A model generated the notes under the pieces. The model was not told the DNA's origin. It searched no databases and saw nothing but the letters and a program-made list of their open reading frames with translations. Position numbers and translations under genes: made by a program. A DNA stretch of 64,000 nucleotides. It comes from an uncultured Eubacteriales bacterium (lineage in GTDB: Bacteria; Bacillota; Clostridia; Lachnospirales; Lachnospiraceae). This document shows, one piece after another, positions 49,678-58,665 of this stretch. The stretch is taken from the NCBI GenBank assembly GCA_949292785.1, contig CASFBK010000004.1:186001-250000 (forward strand), written 5' to 3'. Each line of letters opens with the position of its first letter. The stretch's first letter is position 1.

Positions 49678-51096
49678 ATGTATAATGTAATGTCACCCAA
49701 GGCAGAAGAATTTATTAGTCATGAGGAGATACTGGAATCTCTCGAATACGCTCAGAAGAACAAAAACAACAGGGAACTGATAGACCAGATTATTGAAAAG
49801 GCAAAAAAGAGAAAAGGGCTTTCCCACAGAGAGGCTATGGTGCTTCTGGACTGTGAATTGGAAGATAAGAATCAGGAAATCTATGCACTGGCAGAGCAGA
49901 TTAAAAAGGACTTTTACGGAAACCGCATCGTTATGTTCGCACCGCTGTATCTGTCCAACTACTGCATCAATGGCTGTGAATACTGTCCATACCATGCAAA
50001 AAACAAGCATATTGCACGTAAGAAGCTGACTCAGGAGGAAATTGTAAAAGAGGTAACTGCGTTACAGGATATGGGACATAAGCGTCTGGCACTGGAGGCA
50101 GGAGAAGACCCGGTAAACAACCCGATTGAATATATCCTGGAATGTATTCATACCATTTATGGAATCAAACACAAGAACGGAGCAATCCGCCGAGTGAATG
50201 TAAATATTGCGGCAACTACTGTGGAAAACTATCAGAAATTGAAGGAAGCAGGAATCGGAACTTACATTTTATTCCAGGAGACTTATAATAAAGAATCTTA
50301 TGAAAAACTTCATCCGACCGGACCAAAACACGACTATGCATATCATACGGAAGCCATGGACCGTGCCATGGAGGGCGGCATTGATGACGTAGGTCTTGGC
50401 GTGTTGTTCGGACTGAATAACTATCGTTATGACTTCGTAGGAATTCTGATGCATGCAGAACATTTAGAGGCGTATAAAGGAGTAGGACCACATACCATCA
50501 GTGTTCCAAGAGTGCGTCGGGCAGATGATATTGACCCGGATGTGTTTGATAACGGTATTTCTGACGAGACCTTCCAGAAAATAGTGGCATGTATCCGTAT
50601 TGCCGTTCCTTACACCGGAATGATTGTGTCTACCCGTGAATCTCAGGTCTGTCGTGAGAAGGTTCTGCACCTTGGAATTTCTCAGATTAGCGGCGGCTCT
50701 AAAACCAGCGTAGGCGGTTATGCAGACCCGGAACCGGAGGAAGAAAATTCCGCGCAGTTCGATGTCAGTGACAACCGTACCTTGGACGAAGTAGTAAAAT
50801 GGCTGATGGATATGGATTATGTACCGAGCTTTTGTACGGCATGTTACCGGGAAGGAAGAACCGGAGACCGTTTCATGAGTTTATTAAAGAGCGGACAGAT
50901 TGTAAACTGCTGTCATCCAAATGCATTAATGACATTAAAAGAATATCTGGAGGATTATGCGTCACCGGCAACCAAAGAAGTAGGAGATAAGCTGATTGAA
51001 AAAGAACTGGATGTCATTACTAACCCGAAGGTTCGGGAAAAGGTAGAAGCATATCTGGCAAATATTCATAATGGAGAAAGAGACTTTAGATTCTAA
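49678..51096 (+). CDS. hydG: [FeFe]-hydrogenase maturation protein HydG
   Basis: 472 aa. Radical SAM CX3CX2C at Cys-96, Cys-100 and Cys-103 (YCINGCEYCPYH), which cleaves tyrosine to give CO and cyanide for the H-cluster. The C-terminal auxiliary cluster motif CTACYREGRTGDRFM followed by the distant CC is present, which separates HydG from ThiH. AAGGAGG precedes ATG. The 83-base spacer after hydE holds an imperfect repeat (AAGTGCTCATAACAA, AAGTGCTTATAACAA). Confidence 0.95.
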   Translation: MYNVMSPKAEEFISHEEILESLEYAQKNKNNRELIDQIIEKAKKRKGLSHREAMVLLDCELEDKNQEIYALAEQIKKDFYGNRIVMFAPLYLSNYCINGCEYCPYHAKNKHIARKKLTQEEIVKEVTALQDMGHKRLALEAGEDPVNNPIEYILECIHTIYGIKHKNGAIRRVNVNIAATTVENYQKLKEAGIGTYILFQETYNKESYEKLHPTGPKHDYAYHTEAMDRAMEGGIDDVGLGVLFGLNNYRYDFVGILMHAEHLEAYKGVGPHTISVPRVRRADDIDPDVFDNGISDETFQKIVACIRIAVPYTGMIVSTRESQVCREKVLHLGISQISGGSKTSVGGYADPEPEEENSAQFDVSDNRTLDEVVKWLMDMDYVPSFCTACYREGRTGDRFMSLLKSGQIVNCCHPNALMTLKEYLEDYASPATKEVGDKLIEKELDVITNPKVREKVEAYLANIHNGERDFRF

Positions 51097-51127
51097 AGAA
51101 AAGACTGACAATAAAAGACGGATATGG

Positions 51128-51162
51128 AAAAGAGCTGTTGGATTAATCCAGCAGCTCTTGTT
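51128..51162 (+). terminator. Hairpin terminator after hydG, overlapping the end of the opposite gene
   Basis: AAGAGCTG-T-TGGAT and ATCCA-G-CAGCTCTT form a long stem with a short TA loop. It covers the last codons of the convergent PH-domain gene, so each strand uses the same structure. Confidence 0.75.
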
Positions 51163-52657
51163 GTAATCTGGGAATATCCTTCCGATGCATAAAAGGAAGC
51201 CGTAGTACATTATTCCCCAGTGATGCCAGGATATTGACATTGCCTTTGACAATACCAAACAGTTGGCAGAACGGATTTTGATGAAAGGTCACGAACTGAA
51301 TCTTTTGATATGGAATCAGCCAGGTCTGTTTTTGAAAGGCGCCGTTATGAATCACAAGCTGTTTTTCGTCAAGCCGGGTACCCATACTGAAATAGTGCAG
51401 CAGCTGGTACAAAAGAATAAAGAAAAAGACAGTGCCATAGGTAACCAGCAAAGGAACATCCATGAAATCCCTATCTGTCATGCAAAGATTGGCAAGCCAG
51501 AACCCTGTGCTGAAGCATACAAGAAAGAACAGGCAGGTAAGGAAATAGGTGATGCCGGAACCCTTAGGGAGTGTGTGGACTTCCCGGGCAGAATTTGTGG
51601 AAAACTCCGGCAATAATTCTTGTAAATGTGCAAAAAACTTCTCTTTTTTCATGCAAAGCGTAAGCTGTGGTTTTTCCGTATCAGAATCGCCGATTCCAAT
51701 GCAGATAAGCTGTGCCTGCATACGTCCTGTAAGACGGGCAAGGGGAGGTTGTACGATTCGGATAGCATTAATGCGTTCTAATGGGATGGTAAAATCCTGT
51801 TTTCGGAAAAAACCATACCGGATAATCAGGTCATTGCCCTGACGAAAACAGCAAAAATGATAAAAGGAAAATAATTGCTTTATCAGGGAATATCCATAAG
51901 TAATTACCAGCAAAAGAACTGCCAGAAAACGTCCCCAAAAGCTTGCATCATTCTCCGATATAATATCCCAGAAAGAAATATCGGCAAAGTGAGAAAGTAG
52001 TGGAAATCCTACTATCACAGCCAGCGCAAAAAAGAGAAGGAATGTGGAAATACTAAAAAAACAGTGAGAGAGAACCTGGCTGGTAGAAGCGTGAGAAACG
52101 TAGCATTCCTTAGTGTTCTCAGAGGTTTTTAATATTTCATTATCTGTACGGTCGGAAGTGTTGGAGGCAGAATCCCGTTTCATGAGAGTTAGAAGCTCTT
52201 TTTTCAAGTTTTCTGCTTTTTGAGCGGAGAGTACAATCGAAACGTCTGTGGAATTAGACGTGGAAAAGCTGTCCGTGTCCAGTTTCAGGCGATAAGTTTC
52301 AATCAGGCGTTCCAGTAAATTTTGTTCCAGATTGATATTGGAAATGCTGGAAATAACAAAGGTGCTCTTTTTTCGGTTTAAGGTGTTACGCTCTATGACA
52401 AAGGTATCGCCATCCAAATAAATAAAGGTCTTGCGCCATACCAGAAACTGATATCCCATAATGAAAAAAAGCAGGAAAATCAGTCCAAGACAGATAGGAA
52501 GAATATGGCGAAGCGCAGTAATATCAAAGTCAGGTGATGTAAAAACGTCAATAATATCATCTATCCAGTTCAGGGCAAGAATCACCCAGAAAACAAGAAA
52601 ACTTCCGGTTTTTTCAAATATAATACTGAAATGACAACGCATCTTATTTGTCTCCAT
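51143..52657 (-). CDS. Membrane protein with bacterial PH (bPH2) domains, YdbT-like
   Basis: About 504 aa. Several paired membrane helices (about 18-40, 55-75, 205-230, 245-270, 370-410) alternate with bPH2-type beta domains (for example FIYLDGDTFVIERNTLNRKKS, DLIIRYGFFRKQDFTIPLERI, KQLVIHNGAFQKQTWLIPYQKI). YdbS/YdbT proteins are encoded in pairs, as here; in Bacillus they protect against some antimicrobial peptides, but the role here is unknown. Start at 52657 behind GGAGGAAAG, inside the end of the upstream gene. Confidence 0.85.
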   Translation of the reverse strand: METNKMRCHFSIIFEKTGSFLVFWVILALNWIDDIIDVFTSPDFDITALRHILPICLGLIFLLFFIMGYQFLVWRKTFIYLDGDTFVIERNTLNRKKSTFVISSISNINLEQNLLERLIETYRLKLDTDSFSTSNSTDVSIVLSAQKAENLKKELLTLMKRDSASNTSDRTDNEILKTSENTKECYVSHASTSQVLSHCFFSISTFLLFFALAVIVGFPLLSHFADISFWDIISENDASFWGRFLAVLLLVITYGYSLIKQLFSFYHFCCFRQGNDLIIRYGFFRKQDFTIPLERINAIRIVQPPLARLTGRMQAQLICIGIGDSDTEKPQLTLCMKKEKFFAHLQELLPEFSTNSAREVHTLPKGSGITYFLTCLFFLVCFSTGFWLANLCMTDRDFMDVPLLVTYGTVFFFILLYQLLHYFSMGTRLDEKQLVIHNGAFQKQTWLIPYQKIQFVTFHQNPFCQLFGIVKGNVNILASLGNNVLRLPFMHRKDIPRLQQELLD

Positions 52658-53123
52658 GACTTTCCTCCAGTGCAATCGTGTTTATCTTTTTCTTCAAAGC
52701 GTCCGTGATGGAGCGGGCAGTTTCGTATTCCAGGAAATTGATGGAAGCATCTCCGCCGGCGGTGGTAACAATGACCTTGCTAAGACCAAAACAGCGGTCA
52801 ATCGGACCCTGTGACATGGCGATTTTGTGCAGACGTTCCAATGGAACAATGGTCTCTGTAATCCATAGAAATCCTTCACGGGTATAAATACATTCCTCGT
52901 CAATGGCATAACGATAGCGGCGATAGCGGAAAATGGGACCGAACAGGCAATCCGCTATGGCAAAGCCCAGAATAATCCAAAATATAATGGTAACAGCGGG
53001 CTTTGAAAAAAGTGAGGTATAGTAAAGAATTGCCGTTATAATGGTTATGACGATAACTGTGGTAAGAAAGGTTGTTGTGTACATACAGTACAGAGCTTTC
53101 TTGTTTAAATATTGAAATTCCAT
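52644..53123 (-). CDS. Bacterial PH-domain membrane protein, YdbS-like
   Basis: 159 aa. Two membrane helices (about 13-36 and 39-60) and one bPH2 domain (about 68-145, YAIDEECIYTREGFLWITET, IVPLERLHKIAMSQGPIDR). First gene of a two-gene operon with the YdbT-like protein, whose start it overlaps. GGAGAGGAG lies upstream. Confidence 0.87.
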   Translation of the reverse strand: MEFQYLNKKALYCMYTTTFLTTVIVITIITAILYYTSLFSKPAVTIIFWIILGFAIADCLFGPIFRYRRYRYAIDEECIYTREGFLWITETIVPLERLHKIAMSQGPIDRCFGLSKVIVTTAGGDASINFLEYETARSITDALKKKINTIALEESHGDK

Positions 53124-53238
53124 GAAAAATAACTCCTCTCCTGATATGATGTAATTGTAGATAGTATATGATAGAATTCTTAAGAATACAATGAAGTTTT
53201 CTTAACGTAACCTAAAATGAATCTGAAATGAAAAGTTA

Positions 53239-53267
53239 TTGCAACATAAATATAAATCTCCTATAAT
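53239..53267 (+). promoter_or_regulatory. Promoter of the coiled-coil protein gene
   Basis: TTGCAA, 17 bp, TATAAT, 35 bases before the ATG at 53303. Confidence 0.75.
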
Positions 53268-53302
53268 AAATGAGAACAAGAAAGGGATAGGAGACTCAAA
53301 AT

Positions 53303-54169
53303 ATGAGTATACAGGATAAGATAGAACGTATTTTAAAGGAGATACATGTACTGTTTTCCCAGAGCCAGACCTATGAAAAGGATACCAACAAGGTCGTAGT
53401 GGATAAACAGCAGGTGTTTCAGCTGTTAGAACAACTCAATATGGCGGTCTATGAGGTGATGGACCAATATGAAGTGACCAGTCAGAAGCACGAAATGTCG
53501 GAACGGCGCAGTCAAAAGCGCGGGGAAGAGATTATAGGCAAGGCGAACCGCCATGCGGACGATATTTATGCCGCCTCCATTATCTATACGGATGATGCTT
53601 TAAGCAGAATTCAGTATATCATGGAAGATGCCAATAAATCGGTGCAGAGAATTTTTCGGAAAATGAATGCAGAACTGAAGGATGAAAAAGAAAAGGTACG
53701 TCAGAATCAGTTTGAGTTAAAAGAGCAGCTGCAGGACTTTGCAGATACGCAGAAGTATCTTAAGGTAATCGAAGAACACAATCAGGAGCGGGAGAAAGAG
53801 TTACGGGAAAAGATAGGGAAGTCTAAGGGAAAGCGGATACAAAATGAGGGAAAGACGTATTCCGCTATCCAGCCGGAAATAAAGATAAACAAAGCATATT
53901 TTGACCAGGTCGGAAAACATTATGACGAGAACGGCAGTCTGGATAATCAAAATGAGGATGAAGTATCCCAAAGCCTCTCCAGATTGACCGGAAAGGAATT
54001 TGCAGAAAGCCTGCGCCAGAGAGCCTCCATGGGAGGGAACCGGGAGGAACAGGAAGAGCGTCCTGCTGTGCATACCGCGCCGGAAGTAAAAGTAAATCTG
54101 GATTCCGCATATTTTAAGCAGAAGCAGACAGAAAGTAAAGACAGGCGCTTTCCTTTTGGCAAAAAATAA
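53303..54169 (+). CDS. Coiled-coil cytoplasmic protein (DivIVA/ATPase subunit H-like), function unknown
   Basis: 288 aa, no membrane segment. Helical and highly charged from 30 to 185 (GEEIIGKANRHADDIYAAS, then EKVRQNQFELKEQLQDF), followed by a disordered tail. The tail has a short motif twice: PEIKINKAYFDQ (about 194-205) and PEVKVNLDSAYFKQ (about 262-275), each preceded by a flexible stretch. The helical part recalls DivIVA- or V-ATPase-subunit-H-like coiled coils that are common in Lachnospiraceae. Placed just before a two-component system. I do not assign a function. Confidence 0.75.
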   Translation: MSIQDKIERILKEIHVLFSQSQTYEKDTNKVVVDKQQVFQLLEQLNMAVYEVMDQYEVTSQKHEMSERRSQKRGEEIIGKANRHADDIYAASIIYTDDALSRIQYIMEDANKSVQRIFRKMNAELKDEKEKVRQNQFELKEQLQDFADTQKYLKVIEEHNQEREKELREKIGKSKGKRIQNEGKTYSAIQPEIKINKAYFDQVGKHYDENGSLDNQNEDEVSQSLSRLTGKEFAESLRQRASMGGNREEQEERPAVHTAPEVKVNLDSAYFKQKQTESKDRRFPFGKK

Positions 54170-54284
54170 TGACCTTTCGGAAATCTTAATAAATTTCCTG
54201 TTAGTAATTTAAAAATCAGCTGTTACAATAGGGACATACGTCAGAATAATATGGCAGATGTCCCTAACTTATGAGGTGAAGGAT

Positions 54285-54980
54285 ATGAAGAATATTTTAG
54301 TATGTGATGATGACAAAGAAATCGTAGACGCAATAGAGATATATTTGCAGCAGGAAGGATATAACATCCTGAAAGCATATGACGGGGAACAGGCGCTTTT
54401 AGTACTTCGGGAGAAAGAGGTGCATCTTTTGATTATTGACGTAATGATGCCCAAGTTAGATGGGATTCGTGCTACCCTAAAGATTCGGGAAGAAAGCAGT
54501 ATTCCAATTATTATTCTTTCTGCAAAGTCAGAGGATGCAGACAAGATTCTGGGATTGAATATTGGGGCGGATGACTATGTTACAAAGCCCTTTAATCCAT
54601 TGGAATTAGTGGCAAGAGTGAAGTCTCAGCTGCGGCGTTATACACAGCTTGGAAATGCAGCAGAAAACAGCCAGAGAATCTATCAGGTAGGTGGTCTGGT
54701 AATCAATGATGATTTGAAGGAAGTCACCGTAGATGACGAGATGGTCAAGCTTACTCCCATTGAATATAATATTCTGCTTTTGTTAGTGAAGAATCAGGGA
54801 AAGGTATTTTCCATCAACCAGATATACGAAAATATATGGAATGAAGATGCCATTGGTGCGGATAATACGGTGGCAGTACACATTCGGCATATTCGGGAAA
54901 AAATAGAGATTAATCCTAAGGAACCAAGATATTTGAAAGTTGTTTGGGGAGTGGGATACAAAATAGAAAAATCCAAATAA
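54285..54980 (+). CDS. OmpR-family response regulator (VanR-like)
   Basis: 231 aa. Receiver (1-120) with phospho-acceptor Asp-52 in LLIIDVMMPKLDG and Lys in YVTKPF; winged-helix DNA-binding domain (about 135-230) with LTPIEYNILLLL and VAVHIRHIREKIE. I start at 54285 behind GAGGTGAAGG. The sensor kinase follows after 12 bases. Confidence 0.93.
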   Translation: MKNILVCDDDKEIVDAIEIYLQQEGYNILKAYDGEQALLVLREKEVHLLIIDVMMPKLDGIRATLKIREESSIPIIILSAKSEDADKILGLNIGADDYVTKPFNPLELVARVKSQLRRYTQLGNAAENSQRIYQVGGLVINDDLKEVTVDDEMVKLTPIEYNILLLLVKNQGKVFSINQIYENIWNEDAIGADNTVAVHIRHIREKIEINPKEPRYLKVVWGVGYKIEKSK

Positions 54981-54992
54981 AGGAGTGAAGGA

Positions 54993-57719
54993 ATGAAGAA
55001 GCTTCGATATTCTACCGGATTAAAAGCGACTGTAGTAATTATCCAACAGATTCTTTTTGTTGTGCTGGTGATATCCATATTGTTGGTAACAACTCTTTTT
55101 CAGAAAAATATTCTGGATTTCGGAGATATCAAGAATAAGTCTTTTTCGACTTCAGCATATTTTTCCTCTCTGTTTCAGGAATCCGCGGAAGATATTTTTA
55201 ATTTTGTGGAGCTTCGTAAAAAATTTGAAACCGCGGGAAACTATGATGCCGAGAAACAGATTGATATTAAAAAGTATTATAATAGCCAGGGAAGAGTTGG
55301 AGATGTTTCCGAGGATAAGCTGACAGAGGATGAAACGCAGTCAAGACGTTATTACCTGGGAGAACTGGTAGAGTGGGCAAGAAGCTATACTACATCGGAT
55401 TACCAGTTTACCTCCACATTTTATATCAATAACGGAATCTATCAGAAGCAAAGTGTGAGCAGAGACGGTGCATCTGTTTTTAATCAGGAAAAGCAGATTG
55501 AAAGTCTGGGGGATATGAGCGCGGAATTACAGATGGTCATTGTTTCGCAGGTAGAGCGTTCCTATGGCGGTTCTTACAATGTTGCTTATTTGGAAAGCAG
55601 CGGAGTATTTAACAGTACAGAAGTGGCAGAAGAAAGTGACTTAGAAATAGAACCGTCCCAGGAGAGCGCTGACACAGAAGAGGGACAGCAGGAAGAACCG
55701 CTGGAGGAGATTATCCAAAGAGTCATTGCGGGAGAATTGTATGAATTAAACAGTGACGAACTGACCTTGTTACTACAGGATTTGGGAATGTTGAAGGGCT
55801 CTTATAGTAATGAATACAGTTTTGTGAATGAAGAATATCTTTCTGTAGACGGAAGCGGAATCTGGACAGATTTTATTCAGGGAAAATGTACAGAAGTTCA
55901 GATGCAGAAGATGTATGAGGCATTGGAATATACCCTGGAAAATATAGGACAGGAAGTAAATACCTATAAGAAATGCTTAAATCGTTATAATCTGGGAAAA
56001 GAAGGAAGCAACGTTTATTACTGGATAAAAAAGGGAAATGAAGATAGTATATACACCAATCTGGAAGACGTGGAAATCGAGGATTTCACAGAGTATGGAA
56101 AAGAAATGGGAAAATATTTCTTTTACAGAGAATCTGATATGCGTCTTGAGACCAATGTAAAGGGAATGGAAGATGTCTTTTACAATGGAATTGAACAGGT
56201 ATATGGTGGAAAGGGAAATATTTTGTTTATCTGCGTAAACACATCATTTCCACAGGAAGACAGTTTTTATCAAGCGAAGCAGGAATACAGTCAAATGTAT
56301 CCGTGGATTTATATAGGTACGGTCGCCATGGTAATCAGTGCATTGGGATGTCTTATTTGTTTTATCTATTTAAGCACCATTGCAGGAAAGACTGGGGAGC
56401 ACAAAGAGCCTGTCATATGCTGGTTTGATAAAATTCCCACAGAGCTCGTATTTATAGCCGCAGCAATCTGGGCCATTACATCCATTGTAATTTATGGTGA
56501 TGTGTTTTATCGATTCGGCGCTTCAGAGCTGGCAGGACTTTTGGTGATATCCGGGGTGCTTGCGTTTTTCAGTTTAGCGTTGTTTATGTTATTCTATCTG
56601 AGCTTTGTAAGAAGAATCCGTGCAGGCGTGCTTTGGAGCGGAAGTATTACCCATTGGCTCTTGCAGGGAATCGGAAGTGCATTTCATGCCCGTAAGCCGG
56701 CAACCAAGATGATTATCTGGTTCGGAATACATTTTCTGGGGTGTCTGATTATGATTCCGCTATTAATGGAATGGGATGAAGCATATCAGATGCTTGGGAT
56801 TATCTTCTTTATCGGCATGAGTCTGATAGAGGGCGTGTTCATTGTCCGGGAGGGCATTCAGCGCAACAAGGTGTTAGAAGGGATTCGCAATATTTCCGAA
56901 GGAGACCTTGAGTTTAAAATTGATACCAGGGAATTAAAGGGAGACAATAAAAAGCTTGCGGAGGCGGTAAATACCATTGGAGACGGATTATTCCATGCAG
57001 TAGATAACAGCATGAAGAATGAGCGTTTGAAAGCAGACTTAATTACCAATGTTTCCCATGATATCAAAACACCGCTGACATCGATTATCAATTATGTTGA
57101 TTTGCTGAAGCGGGAAGATATTCCAAATGAACGGGCGCAGAATTATCTTGAGGTATTAGAGCAGAAGTCCCAGAGATTGAAACAGCTGACAGAGGACCTG
57201 TTAGAGGCATCCAAGATAAGCTCGGGAAATATTACCCTTCAGATGGAACGGATTAATTTCGTGGAGCTGGTCTATCAGACCGGTGGTGAATTTAACGAAA
57301 AGTTTGAAGCAAAGGGATTAACCGCCATTACTAAACTGCCAAGAGAGCCGGTAGTCATTATGGCAGATGGCAGAAGAATATGGCGCGTAGTGGAAAATCT
57401 TTACAATAACGTGGCAAAATATGCTATGGCAAATACCCGTGTGTATGTGGATATGACGATGGAAGAGGACTGGGTAACGCTTTCTATTAAGAATATTTCT
57501 CAGAATGCATTGAATATTCAGGCGGATGAACTGACAGAACGTTTCATTCGTGGAGATGTATCGCGAAGCACCGAAGGAAGCGGTCTGGGATTGTCTATTG
57601 CCAAGAACCTTACGGAGCTTATGGGAGGCGAATTCGAAATCTATTTGGATGGAGACCTCTTTAAAGTCAGCATCAGTTTCCGGCGGGAGTCCACGGTAGA
57701 AAATGGCGCAGAAGATTGA
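54993..57719 (+). CDS. Large membrane sensor histidine kinase
   Basis: 908 aa. Membrane helix about 10-32, a long extracellular region (35-430) with an acidic stretch around 215-245, then about five to seven more helices (about 437-640), a HAMP-like linker and the kinase core: His-689 in NVSHDIKTPLTS, N-box VVENLYNNVAKYA and G-box GSGLGLSIAKNL. Such kinases with a big outside domain and extra helices are common in Clostridia; the signal is unknown. AAGGAGTG precedes ATG. The lipoprotein gene follows by 54 bases and may be a target or partner. Confidence 0.9.
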   Translation: MKKLRYSTGLKATVVIIQQILFVVLVISILLVTTLFQKNILDFGDIKNKSFSTSAYFSSLFQESAEDIFNFVELRKKFETAGNYDAEKQIDIKKYYNSQGRVGDVSEDKLTEDETQSRRYYLGELVEWARSYTTSDYQFTSTFYINNGIYQKQSVSRDGASVFNQEKQIESLGDMSAELQMVIVSQVERSYGGSYNVAYLESSGVFNSTEVAEESDLEIEPSQESADTEEGQQEEPLEEIIQRVIAGELYELNSDELTLLLQDLGMLKGSYSNEYSFVNEEYLSVDGSGIWTDFIQGKCTEVQMQKMYEALEYTLENIGQEVNTYKKCLNRYNLGKEGSNVYYWIKKGNEDSIYTNLEDVEIEDFTEYGKEMGKYFFYRESDMRLETNVKGMEDVFYNGIEQVYGGKGNILFICVNTSFPQEDSFYQAKQEYSQMYPWIYIGTVAMVISALGCLICFIYLSTIAGKTGEHKEPVICWFDKIPTELVFIAAAIWAITSIVIYGDVFYRFGASELAGLLVISGVLAFFSLALFMLFYLSFVRRIRAGVLWSGSITHWLLQGIGSAFHARKPATKMIIWFGIHFLGCLIMIPLLMEWDEAYQMLGIIFFIGMSLIEGVFIVREGIQRNKVLEGIRNISEGDLEFKIDTRELKGDNKKLAEAVNTIGDGLFHAVDNSMKNERLKADLITNVSHDIKTPLTSIINYVDLLKREDIPNERAQNYLEVLEQKSQRLKQLTEDLLEASKISSGNITLQMERINFVELVYQTGGEFNEKFEAKGLTAITKLPREPVVIMADGRRIWRVVENLYNNVAKYAMANTRVYVDMTMEEDWVTLSIKNISQNALNIQADELTERFIRGDVSRSTEGSGLGLSIAKNLTELMGGEFEIYLDGDLFKVSISFRRESTVENGAED

Positions 57720-57773
57720 CACAGGAGAAAAACAAGGTTACAATAGAAAAAAATAAACCAAAGGGGAAGAGAT

Positions 57774-58538
57774 ATGAAGAAAAAAGTTATTTCATGTATG
57801 TTAGCGCTGACACTGGCACTTTCTATGACAGCATGTGGAAGTGATGATAAGAATGTGGAAAAAGGAGCATTTGAGGCGAGCAAGCAGCAGAATGACGTGG
57901 ATGTGGAAGACCTGAATGAAGACGACTTGAATGAAGACGACATTGAGGAAGAGGATTTCGACGAAGAAGATATAGAAGTTGATAGCGAAGCAGTAACAGC
58001 AGAACGAGGAACCTTTGACGGAAATGTTTACACCAATGAGAGCATGGGAGTTCAGGCAACGATTCCGGAAGGATTTGTTTTGTATACGGAGGAACAGATT
58101 CAGCAGGCGTTGGGAGCTGGCGCAGAGATGATGGAGAATGCAGAATATGATAGTGATTCCATTCAGGAGAGCCTTGCCGGAACCATTTATGATGTAATAG
58201 CTGCAACAGAGGATAATTCAGCAAACATTCAGATTGTTATTGAAGAGACAAAACGTTCTATTGGTATGGAATTGGATGCAGATTCTTATGCAAAGCTTAT
58301 GGAAAGCAATTTGAAGACGACATACCAGAGCGCCGGTTACACCATAGAAGAAACTGACATTACAGAAGAATCACTGGGCGGAATGGATTTCACTGTTGTT
58401 TTCGTGAATGTAGCCGGAATGATGCAGAAGGCTTATATTCGTCAGGTAGGAAATTATGTGATGACATTTACCGTAACATATACAGATGCATCAGAAAGTG
58501 CTGTACAGGAATTTTTAAATTCTATCACAGCAATTTAG
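57774..58538 (+). CDS. Lipoprotein with acidic repeat linker
   Basis: 254 aa. Signal peptide with lipobox LSMTACGS, so Cys-21 should be lipidated and anchored outside. Next comes a strongly acidic stretch (about 40-75) of repeated DDLNEDD/EEEDFDEED units, then a compact domain (about 80-254) of unknown fold with YTNESMGVQATIPEGFVLYTEE, similar in outline to small extracellular domains of Firmicute lipoproteins. GGGGAAGAG precedes ATG. Probably in one transcript with the kinase. Confidence 0.8.
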   Translation: MKKKVISCMLALTLALSMTACGSDDKNVEKGAFEASKQQNDVDVEDLNEDDLNEDDIEEEDFDEEDIEVDSEAVTAERGTFDGNVYTNESMGVQATIPEGFVLYTEEQIQQALGAGAEMMENAEYDSDSIQESLAGTIYDVIAATEDNSANIQIVIEETKRSIGMELDADSYAKLMESNLKTTYQSAGYTIEETDITEESLGGMDFTVVFVNVAGMMQKAYIRQVGNYVMTFTVTYTDASESAVQEFLNSITAI

Positions 58539-58556
58539 TAAAAAACGTATTTTACC

Positions 58557-58633
58557 TTGCAATTCCTGCGGGAGACCAGTATAATACGTTAATAGGGAAA
58601 AGTAAAGTCGATGGGATTTCCCATCGGCTTTTT
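58557..58633 (+). promoter_or_regulatory. Promoter followed closely by an intrinsic terminator, before the hydratase gene
   Basis: TTGCAA (58557), 17 bp, TATAAT (58580-58585). About 20 bases later AGTCGATGGGA-TTT-CCCATCGGCTTTTT (58606-58633) is a strong intrinsic terminator. It may end the lipoprotein transcript, attenuate the hydratase gene, or both; no other promoter was seen between it and the hydratase start. Confidence 0.6.
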
Positions 58634-58665
58634 CATTATTAAATACCAAATTAGGAGGACAGATT

